A program made the position numbers and the translations under genes. From Pholiota molesta (Eukaryota; Basidiomycota; Agaricomycetes; Agaricales; Strophariaceae): DNA of 64,000 nt. Within the stretch, counting starts at the first letter, position 1. The number at the start of each line of letters is the position of its first letter. The notes beneath the pieces are model-generated. The model did no database searches, was not told the DNA's origin, and saw only the letters and a list, made by a program, of their open reading frames with translations. Location of the stretch: the NCBI GenBank assembly GCA_014925825.1, contig JACGCK010000084.1, forward strand, positions 124,001 through 188,000, given 5' to 3'. Shown piece by piece: positions 1 through 10,948 of the stretch.

Positions 1-207
1 ATCAGCTATATCACTTAAGGACCGCAAAAGCTCACTTGTAGGACAGTCGGATCACATCGCCATCGACGAGTGGATGAGTGGAGGAGGGCAGCGCCGACCA
101 GAACTGTCGAGCTCGGCGAGATAGAGGAAGAAGAGAGAAGACGAGGAGAGGAGAGCAGAGGAGAGCAGAGGAGAGCGGGATGAGGGAATGAGAGAGATAT
201 CTGTAGT

Positions 208-215
208 CTTATATA
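208..215 (-). promoter_or_regulatory. TATA-like box of the repeat, left copy
   Basis: TATATAAG on the minus strand is followed downstream (towards position 100) by a long CT-rich tract, the usual layout of a fungal core promoter. The same TATA plus pyrimidine tract is kept at 40629-40636 and 50175-50182 on the plus strand and at 58671-58678 on the minus strand. After the tract, a CTCGTCGATGG block followed by GTGAGC (a good 5' splice site) is recognisable in this copy and in the array copies, although the bases between them differ. Confidence 0.5.
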
Positions 216-3057
216 TGGCTTTGGGTAGATGTGTACGTACATAGAATGAAAACGGTAGCATTGGAAACATCTCGTCCAGGGTCCGCACACGCTAAGCGAA
301 TATCAATCCGCATCTCCTCCTCCGTTTTCTCATCCGCGTTCGCTGTTCATACTACCCTGTATCTTGTAGATCATACTGCTATCAATAAGGAAACTCATAG
401 CCCAATTTTATTACAACTAGGATACAGAAAAGCGAGCTATTCATTGTGTTTTATTCGTTATTGAGCATAAAGGATGAATTTCATGTTTCTACACATTTTC
501 AAAATTGTGAATCTCGTTCGCACAGCGACCAAGTGTACTCGGTACCCACCTACCCAACAGTTCTTGACCCAGTAGGCCATATTACCATGTCGTAAAACTA
601 TAGGGAAATGGCACTAAATTGCTTCTTCCATGCATTGCTCCGAACCTAAGCATTCAGCAAATGCATCGATTTGCAGGCGGAAAGTTCAAGCGCGCAATCT
701 TCGCTGGCAACGCACTAGAGAGGACCCTTGATGGCACTAATATCGGCGTTTGACGTGGCTTTTTTCAGGTCCCCGTGCGATGCGCAATAGACTGGAAACA
801 CGAAATGGGGTGGGAGGAGAGGTTCATGCTCGGTACGGCTACCATTGTCTGGCCCCGTCTGGTCGCTCCAACTTTCTGGTGTACAATAAAGACTTACTGG
901 GGCTATGTATTACCACACTTACGAGCGTTCCGAATGAGTTTAGAAGAGAGCAGCGGATGCGCTCTATGGTGCAATTGATTGCATCTTGATGTCGCCGTCG
1001 TCTCGTACTTCGCGCTGCATCGCGGTCTCAGAAATAAGCCAGAATGCTTGTACTGTATGTAATATACGACCCTGATAAGTTAGCTACATTTTGTGCGTTT
1101 CAAGTGGTGGATTGGGAGAGGAGGAGCATGTTGTTATCAAATTAGTGAATATCCGAACGCCCGTCTCTGTGATTAATTAGAATACAAATTTAAATTCATA
1201 GAAGATTAGGTACCACTAACCGTTTCTGCACCTGCTTTTTATGTATAATGCAAATGCGTGCCACTTAGTGAAGATGTGTATTTTGTCATATTCAGACGCC
1301 CAAAAATGGTGGCACAGTACGCACGGCCCGGGCGCTTAACCTCGTTCGCGGCGCGCGGCGACAAGCTACCAGCGGATTCTGAACAAAATCTGCCATCTGC
1401 TTCAACCATATGGAAGGATTAATTCAACGGTTAAATTTGACGACCATCTGATGTTTGAACTCCTTAATCAAGTAGTAACTTGCACTTGATGACCTGCAAA
1501 CAATTGCAACTAGAGTAAACACCCCGATTTATAAGAGACTAGATACACCTAACAATGACCACGGCCACTTTTTTATGTGTAATTTGAATGTGCGCAATTC
1601 TGAGAGCAAACATATTGCGTCGTATTCAGCACCGTCGCGGCGGCGCAACAGCGGCGCCTAATTTGGGGGCACAGTAAACACGGCGCTTGGCTCGTTTGCG
1701 TGCAGCGGCAAGCTACCAATGGCTTCCTGTAACTTATTTCTTCCTGGAAAGCAGCATCTATGTGAATATTGGGCTTTCAAGTGCATCCCCACTGACTGGA
1801 AGTGAATGGGACACAAATGATGTCAGATTTTGCGGCTTGCAAGTCGCAACGCTTCAACCTCGCAAGTACACTCATTGCTTTGATGTAAATAATCGTTGTG
1901 GTCACGCCATATCTTCTCTACGGAATGCGGGATCTATTTTGTATGTTTTATTCGGCACGCCTGTACTTGGCTTGGACCTTGATGATATTTCCGCTTGTAA
2001 AGCTTCTATCTTGCGGCTTGCTCAGAATTACGTTCACCGGACATAGCATAAATTTTGATGACAATTGCCGCTCGCAACGCTTCAACCCTGCTAAACTACC
2101 GTGTCTATTGTAATGGATTCTGTTCGTCCAGTAGTGAAGATTTCATTGGTGTACTGGACAGAGTAGTGTGAGATTCACTTGTTACCCTTGGTATATTTCA
2201 TCACTGGTAGTTTATTGGCAATGCTTCTTATTATATTATTAGAAAGAACCATTCATTTGGATTTACGGCGGTGATTTGGGGATGGAGGCGATAATCTGGA
2301 TCTCAACGTCCGTTGAGTACTTGGCTTCTTGGTGTGTCCGTGATACTGCACACGGTTGTCGAACTAATTGGCCTGATCGGACCCGAGTCAGCGATATTGA
2401 AGCTGCTAGAAGAAATTACACTATGGAATTATGTGTAAGGGAGAATTTTCTATTTTCGGAGATGGATAATTTGGAATGAGATGTGGATCGTTTGTGGAAG
2501 TAATCATTGAATCTGACTTGGAAAACAGAAATATATTGTAGTAGATAAAATGTCATTAGGATAATAATGCAAGCAGCTCAAATCTTCGGAGGAAAGAAGT
2601 ACAGAGCTATGAGGAAGGTGCATCCCTGCACCGTGATTTTGTGCAGGGGTCGGGACCGGTTACAGTAGCTTGAGTCTAAGGATTTGCCACCGTGCATTCC
2701 AAAATTTAGTAATCGGGGAAATGGTGATGGAGACGTGGAAGCATTGCTCCGGCTTGGCATTCTGGGAGTATAAAGATAGGAAACATTTGGATGAAATGCA
2801 TACCATTCTACCCCGTCCTAATGCCCTAATTCTGTTTTATGTCCACTGCCCAATCTACAATGGTGTTACTAAGTCAATGTGAGTACTCTATCGCGTCTTG
2901 GCTTCCATATTCTAGCTTCAATAATTATCTCTAATTTAAGCGCCCATGCATAGCGACTGTGCACTTCTGATTGTACACATCGACGGCACTTCTATGGCTC
3001 TCTGTTTCCATGTAAGCCTTCTATCATTCAAATTTGATATTTTCACTTCCCATTATC

Positions 3058-3620
3058 TCACTTTACCGTCTTTATCTTATCATAGTGACTTGAGTGCCCT
3101 CGAAATTCCATTTTTGGACGTCTCGCAAGTCGCCACCGCCACCCGCGGAGCCCCGAATTACGGTTGGATTTTCTGAGTTCCCGCGGACATTGACGTGAGA
3201 TAGTGGGAGCCTCCGAGGCAGAGGAATGTCAGATATGGTATGTAAATGATTTGGAATACAATGTTGCAGCACTAATTAGGCGCCTCATATTTTGATTAGA
3301 TTTTCGGACTTCCCGCAAGCAATGTTACAGCCTTGAACTGATACGGTATGTGACTGCCTTCTACCATTCCACTTTACCGCCTTAATTTTATTATAGTGAT
3401 TTGAGTGCCCTCGAAATTCGATTTTTGGACGTCTCGCGAGCCGCCACCGCCGCCCGCGGCCTGCATGCACAGCCCCGGATTCTGATTGGATTTTCTGAGT
3501 TCCCGCGGCCATCGACACGAGATAGTGGCAGCCTCACATTCATATTCACAGCTTGCAATGTCAGATATGGTATGTGAATGATTCGGAATACAATGTTGCG
3601 GCACTAATTAGGTGCCTCAT
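3058..3620. repeat. Tandem duplication of about 310 bp inside the left copy
   Basis: Bases 3058-3300 and 3365-3620 are two diverged copies of one sequence. Both carry TTACCG, then AGTGCCCTCGAAATTC, then TTTTTGGACGTCTCGC, a GC-rich CCGCCACCGCC block, TTTTCTGAGTTCCCGCGG and finally GTCAGATATGGTATGT. The array copies have only one equivalent of this stretch around 37.7 kb, so the duplication is private to this copy. Confidence 0.65.
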
Positions 3621-4488
3621 ATTTTAATTAGATTTTTGGACTTCCGGCGAGCAATGTTACAATGCAACAGATAGTCTCAATGTACGTGGCTGCCATATCT
3701 GAAATTCGGTGCCTTATTATGAAAATTAGATATTTGGATTCCCCGCAAGTCTACAAGTGCGACGGCAGATCTCCCCATCATTAGTCTGATCTGTAGCTAG
3801 TCTCGTAAAGTGTGCGGGTGTAGATACAACTTTTGGATTTCCGGCGAGCAATGTTCTGATCTCAAAGTAAGTGATTTTGCTCGATTTCGGTGCCTTGTAC
3901 TCAAATCAGATTTTTAGAGTTTCCGCGAGATTGCCACAGTGTGTTTCGTACAAGATCTGGTTCGTGATTTCTGTTAAATGACTGAATGATTGTTGATTTT
4001 ACTTGCTTGCAGAATTAGTTGATTCTGAGAATTGAGATCTTGCTTGCTCGGTGAGTAATAGGGTTGAGATCATCGAAAATTGGTCTAATTGGTGGATACT
4101 AGGGTTTACCATACATCTGGAAACATTGAATTTGCGAGTCTGCGCCTGCCAGGCATTTTCATGTGAACTCGACCTTTGACTCTTCGTGCAAAAGCGCACG
4201 AAACCGTTGGTAAGTTGATCCATTTTATTTCATTACAAACTATCTAATTGGATTGTGTACGATAGCGTCAACCCACTCGCACACGAACTCGGCCGCACGT
4301 AAGTTCATTCCATTGCCAAGTAGAGTTAGAGCGGGTATGTAGCGTACGTAGTTCCGAGTCACCTTGCCCTTCGGGGGGGGCTGCACTCTGCGCGCACTAT
4401 ACCAGAACCCGATTGCACAGTGTGACCTATGCTCATTTTGAAAAACGTACCCCCGTTTAGGCAATTTCAGCAGCAAAAACAGCGATTT

Positions 4489-5681
4489 TCACTCAGGATT
4501 TGCACTGAAAACACGAGCATTAGCAGCCAAAAAGAACTCACCATCGCAGTCGTCGAGGAGGCAGATTCCCGCATCACGGCCAGCCACGTAATCCGCGAGA
4601 TACTTGGCAGCAGTCGCATCTTTCGTTTTGGCTATCCGAGCAATATCGTTGCTCAGGGAGGGTGTTTCCAACCCGGCAGATGAACACGCGATGAGCGATT
4701 GCAACACTCCTAAGAACGTCTGGGGACGCCCGTTTGCGACGAGCCATTCGGGGTGGGTGAAGAAACGGTACTTCCTGGGCAGGAACCGTATCCGGGGATG
4801 TAAGGGCAGTGTCGTAGCGCTCGTCGTTCCTGGGTGAGAGAGGTCCAACCCAATCCTCGGAGAGAAATAGATCGTTGGGAGCCTTCCCGATACTGGTGTG
4901 GGAACAGGCTTCAGGGATAGAGAAGTGCGTTGTTGGGCGTCCGCTTCTGATGGAAAATCGAATGCAGCGGTGTTGTTCAGCCATTTCTTCTGGACGAGGT
5001 CTTCGATGCCTTCCGAGCCGCTGGCGCTGAGAATGAGGTCGACGAGGAGGGAAGGTCCGGAGGTGACTTTGCCGGATTTGACCTGTCGCACTGAGCGTAA
5101 CAGGATGCCGCCCCGCAGAAGACGGTCACTGTTGCCAGAGGTGAGTTGCGGTGGGCCTCCGAATGTCAAATCCATCCCTTTACGCGAGCCGTTTCTATAC
5201 ATGGTGAGGCTGGTTGAGCTTCGAGTCGAATCGCGTGAGCGCTGGGGAGCGCGATGGAAATACCTGAACAGAAACCATGAGCAGTCGTTCGAAAGTCTTT
5301 GTGAGTGAGGGCATACCATCGACCGCTGACTCTCTGCTCCTCGCTCCCATGAGTAAATGGGTCTTCATGACATTCTGCAATCTGCAGATAGAGCTCGGCT
5401 TCCAATATTTCCAACTCCATCTCTTGGGCGTTTTCGCGTCGCACCACGAGTCTGAACTCGTGCATGAGCGCTTTCGCTATCCGGTCAAAGCGCGACGCAA
5501 TTTCCTCTTCCGTGTCAACCAGAGAGAAGTCCAAGAGATTTTTGAAGGCCAACAGTTTTTCATTGGCGCTGGCTTCGTCCATGGTCGTATGGCTGCCTTC
5601 CCCGGGATCGTCTGCAGCAGGTTTCCTCTTTTTGAATATGGAGTAGACCTCTCCTTCCGTTTTTCGCTTTTTCTCCGACAT
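4489..5681 (-). CDS. Alkyladenine DNA glycosylase (MPG)-like protein
   Basis: Two exons, 5681-5317 and 5263-4489, joined by a 53-nt GTATGC...TTCAG intron, give 379 aa. The N-terminus is basic (KKRK, a likely nuclear signal). The middle follows the order of the methylpurine-DNA glycosylase family: an EAELYLQ...EDPFTHG stretch resembling the family's ETEAYxGxxDxAxH catalytic segment; a YRNGSRKGMDL strand resembling its YGMHxCLN segment; then GGILLRSVRQV and a SGPSLLVDLIL segment resembling its LIRALEP and GPGKLCQAL. If right, it would remove alkylated purines in the nucleus. The match is motif order only, so function is tentative. Near the end a 37-nt GTGAGT...CTAAT...TTTCAG stretch could be an unspliced last intron, changing the last residues. 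The repeat terminus lies about 10 bases past the stop codon, so the original 3' end may be lost. Confidence 0.5.
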
Positions 5682-6336
5682 TGGGATTGAAGTAAGAATA
5701 ACTGAGATGTGGGGAATATAAGCGCTCGATGATGTGCCACGGATGCGAAGGTGTGGTTGCAGATCAATTTGAGAATGGCAAACTTGAACGCGCTCTCATC
5801 CAAAGATTTTGCCGCTGTGTCTTCTGCAGGCAAGTATCTTGTGAGCGCTCGTCAAAAATCTGGCCTCAAGGCCTCAATGTCAAGCCTGTCTGAATGCTTG
5901 GATCCAATGAGGTAGATATAACGCAGTAAGTAGACTGTCATGCGAGGTACAAAATGAAAAAGGGAGGAGTCAAGGCAAGAGCTTAGAGTCTAATTCTGGA
6001 AATAGATGGCACGTGGCAAATATGATTGGCTGAGAAGATTCGCACGATACTGATGCCGCTTTATCTGGATTCTGATCCCTCCACGCAACAGGCTTCAAAA
6101 AGACATCAGCCCGATGCGCTTTTTTGGTATAGATACCCGCCGCGTCTATGTTGGGATTCTTCTTGCCATATAACCAGCGACTCAGCACAGCATCGATGTT
6201 ATCTTTTGCATCCCCCTCCCTCCGCCATCCGTCAACGCTCAGCTACTCTGCGCGCAGTGGTTAACAGGACCTCTTTCGACGAAGACAGGAAGCAGACATC
6301 TTTGGGGTCTATTCGGAGCTTACAGGCGCTTCGGCG
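5682..6336. other. Divergent intergenic region
   Basis: This gap separates the glycosylase-like gene (-) from phytase 1 (+) and should hold both promoters. I see no clear TATA box and no coding exon with convincing splice sites or family resemblance. Confidence 0.5.
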
Positions 6337-8303
6337 ATGCTTGAGCATTCACATGGAGAAAAGCCAGATGAAGATTTAGGGTTCGAAAGCTCACCGTTGC
6401 TCTCCCCGCCTTTCACCCAGCCCCAGGATAGCTCGCGTTTCGCGAGGTTCTGGATGCCAAACATTACGGGACGTCATCCTGCGTCCAAAGCGCCTTGGGG
6501 AACGGCGAAAAGAGTGGAGCACGGGAGCGGAGGCACCAGCGTGTATGATGTTAAAAAGTCCGGCAAGAAAGCTGTCTGTCTCGCAGGAATTGCGTTCCTT
6601 TGTCTGGCTGTGGTCTTGCTGTTCTTCTCCGGAGTGGGCTTCTATCGTTCATCTAGCCATGCCAAATTTCTTTCGGAATCTAGAGCTATACGACACTCAT
6701 GGGGAGCATATGCCCCCTACTATGCTGTGGAGCCATACACCCCACCCCCAGACAATTGCCGCATCACTCAGGTCTGTTTTCTTCGTTGTACACCAATTTG
6801 CTAAACAGTCATACTGAGGCATATCGTTTTTCGACCAGGTTAATATTGTACGTGTTCCTTCAGCTGACGTTCAATCATCCATATCGAGAGTTGATTCCAA
6901 TACATGATAGATTCAGCGGCATGGCGCCCGTTTTCCAACATTCGGTGCCTCCTTACGCATCATCGCAGCAGTGGAGAAGCTTCAAGGAGCAACAAATTAT
7001 ACCACGTCCGAGCTCTCTTTCCTTTCGAACTACACATATACACTCGCGACAAATGCAGACCTTCTCCCTTTCGGCGCATTCCAGTGAGCGAGAGTTCTGG
7101 TGTCTGCGAACATGTGTGTACTGAAAATGTCCTATCAGATCCAGGGAATCTGGGCGCGAAGCTTACGAGCGCTACTCAAACCTTATCTCCCATGGGAACC
7201 TCCCTTTCGTCCGGGCTTCCTCAGGCGTGCGCGTCGTTGATTCTGCCACTAATTGGACTTTAGGTATGCTGCATGGCAAGCGTGCTATTCGAAGGCGCGA
7301 ACTTTACTCACCACTACTATTCTTCTTGTGCAGGGTTCTCGATCGCTTCTAATAGAGTATACACTCCGAAACTTTCGGTGATCCTGTCAGAAAGCGTAAG
7401 CAGCGTGGCCTGTCAGTTTGCATCTTATGGCTGACGTTCAATCGCAGCTCAACGATACCCTCGACGACAAGATGTGTCCGAATGTCGGCTCCTCTGACGC
7501 TGAAACAGCGATCTGGGCGAACATCTACGCCACTCCCATCGCTGCGCGCTTGAACGCGCAAGCCATCGGCGCGAATCTGACGCCGCTGGACGTCACTTCG
7601 CTGATGGCGCTGTGTGCGTTCGAGTCCATCGCGAACCACGCACGCAGTCCGTTCTGCGCGCTGTTCACGCCAGAAGAGTACACGCAATACGAATACTTTG
7701 TCGATCTTGGAAAATACTATAAAACGGGGTGCGTACTCTACTTCCCATCTTCCCCCCACTTCCACGATTAACCCATCCATCTGCATCACAAAGTCCCGGC
7801 GCGCCTCTTGGCCGCGTGCAAGGCGTCGGCTACGTCAACGAGCTCCTCGCGCGCCTCACGGGGACGCCCGTCGCCGACCGCACGCAGACCAACCGCACGC
7901 TCGACGCCGCCCGGAAGACGTTCCCGCTGCACCGCGCGCTCTACGCGGACTTCTCGCACGACAACCAGATCGTCGCGGTCTTCGCTGCGCTCGGCCTGTT
8001 CAAGCAGCGCGCGGGGCTCGACCCGGCGAGGCCGGACGGGGCGCGGACGTGGGTCGTCAGCCGGCTGACGCCGTTCAGCGGGCGGATGGTCGTCGAGCGC
8101 CTGGCGTGCGCGGCGAAGGGGGAGGGGCGGGGGAAGGGGCGGAGGGGGATGTGTATGTGCGGATCCTGGTGAACGACGCGTTGCAGCCGCTCGAGTTCTG
8201 TGGTGGGGATCAGGACGGGCTCTGTACGTTGCGGGACTTTGTGGAGAGCCAGGTGTATGCAAGGGAGAATGGGCAGGGCGATTTCGAGAAGTGTTTCGAG
8301 TAG
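6337..8303 (+). CDS. Histidine acid phosphatase, phytase type, membrane-anchored (phytase 1, one apparent frameshift)
   Basis: Seven exons: 6337-6771, 6839-6847, 6911-7083, 7145-7263, 7334-7395, 7448-7728, 7794-8303. Phytases strip phosphate from inositol hexakisphosphate. The signature RHGARFP (exon 3) carries the nucleophilic histidine and SHDNQ (exon 7) the proton donor; CPN, NRTLD and the C-terminal VNDALQPLEFCGGD block fit basidiomycete PhyA. Instead of a signal peptide there is a cytosolic-looking leader and a membrane segment at residues 79-101, suggesting a type II membrane protein with the enzyme outside. Exon 2 is only 9 nt (Val-Asn-Ile) and is matched in phytase 2. The last intron ends in a weak AAAG acceptor. 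In the G-rich stretch 8110-8147 the frame shifts by the equivalent of one lost base; without it translation stops at 8172, after it the conserved end resumes to a stop at 8301-8303. Either the gene is recently broken or the base is missing from the assembly. Confidence 0.88.
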
Positions 8304-9134
8304 GTGTGCGCGGCGCTTGGTGGGGGTATGCTTGCCCGTTGCGGCGTTGCATGTTGTGCAGGGATGCTAGGCATGAAGGGGACATGTATGTATGTGCGGC
8401 ATTTTGCGAGGGGCGTAATCACGACAATCTAGAAAGACTATGTATGCAAGGTTGCGTGGCCAAATTTAGCCATATTGCAAATAGGCGCCCGTGTCAGTAC
8501 CACTTGTCTCGCTTCATTCCACGCATCCCAAATTGTGGATGATACCTTTGATTACTTACGCCTTCGCCACGACTGTAATCACAGTGTACGACGGTCTCGG
8601 TGTATATGCTACATGGACGCCATGTTAGATCACTGTGGTTACTGGTTTCCGAGAATCTGGCATGAACGGTGAAGTAGCTTGTATGTCGACAGTTATGACT
8701 GAGTCATGGAGAAGCCATAACTTAAACATATCCCGCGACTTCTAGCTCAATAAATGTCGATCGGCCTTCATTATAATTGATGGCCTCGGTACGAAATCAG
8801 CAATAACCATTCTAGCCAAGCATGCACAAAAACGGCAGGTTCTTCCTAACCGAGCAAGGCCGCTGGTACGTTCACAGTCGAGTCCTATTTTGGTTACTCC
8901 ATTTTATCCAAGCTTCTTAAATTACCGTGGAGCATGCAAGACCGCCAACTGAATATGTTTCGCAAAGACAAGAAACACACCTTGTCCTACCAGCGCACGA
9001 GCCACCGTCGAGGGTATAAGATGGGCTCGAGATGGTCCCCACTTTCCTCAGTCGAATATCCTCTTTCGCCTTCACTCGCAGCCACCTTCACTTCGGTTTA
9101 TAACCCACTCACTTAATACCACCCACCCAACACA
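8304..9134. other. Intergenic region with the hydrophobin 1 promoter
   Basis: No coding exon was recognised. Two distal blocks recur upstream of hydrophobin 2: CTTCTAGCTCAATAAATG near 8740 (compare 27003) and an ACTAGCCAAGCAT...TTCCTAA block near 8813-8850 (compare 27073-27118). They suggest conserved upstream elements in addition to the core promoter. Confidence 0.55.
8993..9061 (+). promoter_or_regulatory. Conserved core promoter of hydrophobin 1
   Basis: Three elements occur in fixed order: GCGCACGAGCCACC at 8993-9006, a TATAAG box at 9015-9020, and CAGTCGAATATCC at 9049-9061 followed by CTTTCG, probably at or just after the transcription start. The same trio with similar spacing stands before hydrophobins 2 and 3, so it is a shared regulatory module. 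Confidence 0.72.
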
Positions 9135-9618
9135 ATGTTCTCCAAGCTCGCTTTCTTCACCGCTGCCTCCATGGCTGTCTTCGTCGCTGCTGCCCCCTGG
9201 GCCGGCGACGGCGTCTCTGGCTCGTGCAACACCGGCCCCGTCCAATGCTGTTCGTATCTTTCTCACCGCGTTTTGTTTTTTTTGCGGTGAGTTTGCTCAC
9301 TTTCATTATTCACCACCACATAGGCAACTCCGTTCAAAACGCCGATGCCCCCGGAATCTCCTCGCTCTTGGCCCTCGTCGGTGCCAGCGTGAACGGCCTC
9401 ACCGGCCAGGTCGGCGTCACCTGCAGCCCCATCTCCGTCATCGGCGGCGGCGTCGGCTCGGACTGCACCGCGCAGCCCGTCTGCTGCAGCAACAACAGCT
9501 TCAGTGCGTATTTCATTCCTTCTTCGTCCTTGGAATTAACAGAGGATATTGACGATGTGCTGGGTTATTAGACGGCGTCGTCGCTCTTGGCTGCACCCCC
9601 ATCAACGTCGGCCTCTAA
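9135..9618 (+). CDS. Class I hydrophobin (hydrophobin 1)
   Basis: Three exons, 9135-9249, 9324-9503 and 9572-9618, encode 113 aa. Hydrophobins are secreted, self-assemble at air-water interfaces and coat hyphae and fruit bodies. A signal peptide (MFSKLAFFTAASMAVFVAAA) is followed by the eight-cysteine pattern C-CC-C-C-CC-C, with long loops between the third and fourth cysteines typical of class I. Exon 1 ends inside the first CC pair, the second intron lies before NGVVALGC, and both positions are shared by the two other hydrophobins in the window. The first intron starts with the unusual donor GTTCGT where the paralogues have GTCAGT and GTAAGT. All eight cysteines are present. Confidence 0.95.
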
Positions 9619-10166
9619 GGCCTGAATCATCTCCCAGCGGGATTTTATGGACTGAGGCTTGCATATGTAGAGTACTTTGTCGATCGCGCGCTGGGATTTT
9701 GTACATTTAAATTATAGCCACGGTTGTATACCAGGGTCCCAATTATAGTTTTCATTGAGCCGTTGCTCGTACTTGCGATTCGGTATATGGAAGTTAGGTT
9801 GCAGATATGTTGACCGCGACATTCAGAAGAAATGGGTGGTCCAATGTCGGTTGTAAATTGTAATCCAGTCCCATGATGGGAGAAGTTCCGAGCCCTTCTG
9901 AACGAAGAGAAGGCTTTGCTCCCAGATCTTCTCCTTTACTGGGATTAGTTTTGGGCGATCTTAACAATTCGAAGTCGTGAAAATCAGTGAGAAATCGTCG
10001 CTGCCAAGGCTTGACCAGACCAAGTTTTCTTTATTATTACACTCCTGCTTGATATCCTGTGCGCTTCCATACACCTCATTGACTGCTCAAATGTTCGCCA
10101 TTCTCCACATAATATTACGCCTCCTCTCGGGTCTCGAAGAACGAACAACTCCAAATCAAAGAGTAC
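9619..10166. other. Convergent 3' intergenic region
   Basis: Lies between the convergent hydrophobin 1 and GPI-type genes and should hold both 3' UTRs and polyadenylation signals. Nothing coding or repetitive is seen. Confidence 0.5.
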
Positions 10167-10948
10167 TTAGAAAGTGGCTATAGCGAGCGTTGCACCGAGC
10201 AGGAAAATGCCAGTCGTCATAATCATGTCCCTCGAGTTACGTTTGGCGTCACTGGTTATAACGGTCGCGAGTGGCAAGAGGGGACCAGTGACAGTTACGG
10301 ACGACGTCGCTATTGCCGTCGAGGTCGACGCGTCTCCGTTGTCAACGAGCGAGGGGGATTGGTCTTCCCCGATGCAGATTCCCGTATTCTTCGAGAGGTC
10401 CAAGCTGCAGTTTTGGTTCATACCTACGTATGCGACCTGTGCCGAACCTCCTTGGACTACGGTTATGAGAGGCGGAGAACTTTGGTATGCGGTGGAAGCG
10501 CCTTGCTCGATTGTGTCTGGATGCAAATACATAAGTCGGGACTCAACATCTTTTCCAGCCCATGATGATCACATCACATCAACTTACATGTATGCGTTAC
10601 TGGCGAGTCAAAGAATGTGATCGTAGTGTCTGGCTGATGGATTATGAGCTTGCTTTGAATTTCCTGAATTTCGTATCTCGTCATGCCAGCATCTCCGGGC
10701 CCAATGGCTGAGGCGATGGTGGTTCCCGGCGATTCCACAGAAATTGATTCGGTTGTAGGTGTTCCAATAGGTGTTCCAGTAGGTGTCGGGAATTGCTGAC
10801 TGACATAGTACAATGTCACCACCCCTCCATGAGCTAGAACGGTATTTAAGAGCGATAACAAGTGGTAATCGATGAACGGCCTACCAGGACCGATTCCATA
10901 CAGAAGCGCAGCTAAAGGCAGCAAGAATTGACGAGAAGCGACCAACAT
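10167..10948 (-). CDS. Secreted, probably GPI-anchored Ser/Thr-rich protein (copy 1)
   Basis: Three exons, 10948-10885, 10833-10588 and 10516-10167, give 219 aa. I recognise no enzyme family. There is a signal peptide at 1-19 (MLVASRQFLLPLAALLYGI), a Thr/Ser/Pro-rich stretch, a conserved central part (GPGDAGMTRYEIQEIQSK and YTIEQGASTAY), two cysteines in the NCSLDLSKNTGICI segment, a Ser/Thr-rich linker and a hydrophobic C-terminal tail ending in GATLAIATF, the layout of a GPI-anchored cell-surface protein. The paralogue at 29547-30363 has the same exon phases and the same segment order. Both copies neighbour hydrophobin genes, although copy 1 is convergent with its hydrophobin. An upstream in-frame ATG (10987) exists but would put residues before the signal peptide, so 10948 is preferred. 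Confidence 0.82.

Larger units (their letters stand above)
1..4478 (-). mobile_element. Diverged inverted copy of the array repeat, cut by the window edge
   Basis: This stretch matches the repeat of the 34.7-59.3 kb array in reverse orientation. Its right terminus (about 4440-4478) matches 36479-36520 reverse-complemented: both carry the same GCTGAAATTGCCTAAACGGG block, then a GC-rich block ending in a C-run and GAAGGGCAA. Matching continues leftward through 2670-2880 (like 37971-38183), 1190-1380 (like 39470-39650) and 130-1000 (like 40020-40730). By eye, identity is about 97% at 230-780, lower at 780-1000, and roughly 80% beyond, with indels and a private internal duplication. I see no reverse transcriptase, transposase, integrase or helicase frame. 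The left end lies outside the window. Class is unknown; the absence of coding suggests a non-autonomous element or a large segmental repeat. Confidence 0.8.

Noticed and set aside
231..464. A 77-codon open frame kept in four repeat copies (231-464, 40380-40613, 49926-50159, 58694-58927)
   Set aside because: All seven differences I counted between the left copy and the right-edge copy change the amino acid and none is silent, so there is no sign of protein-level constraint; it lies upstream of and antisense to the TATA box.
7786..8385. 199-codon minus-strand frame
   Set aside because: Antisense to the GC-rich last exon of phytase 1; a shadow of codon bias.
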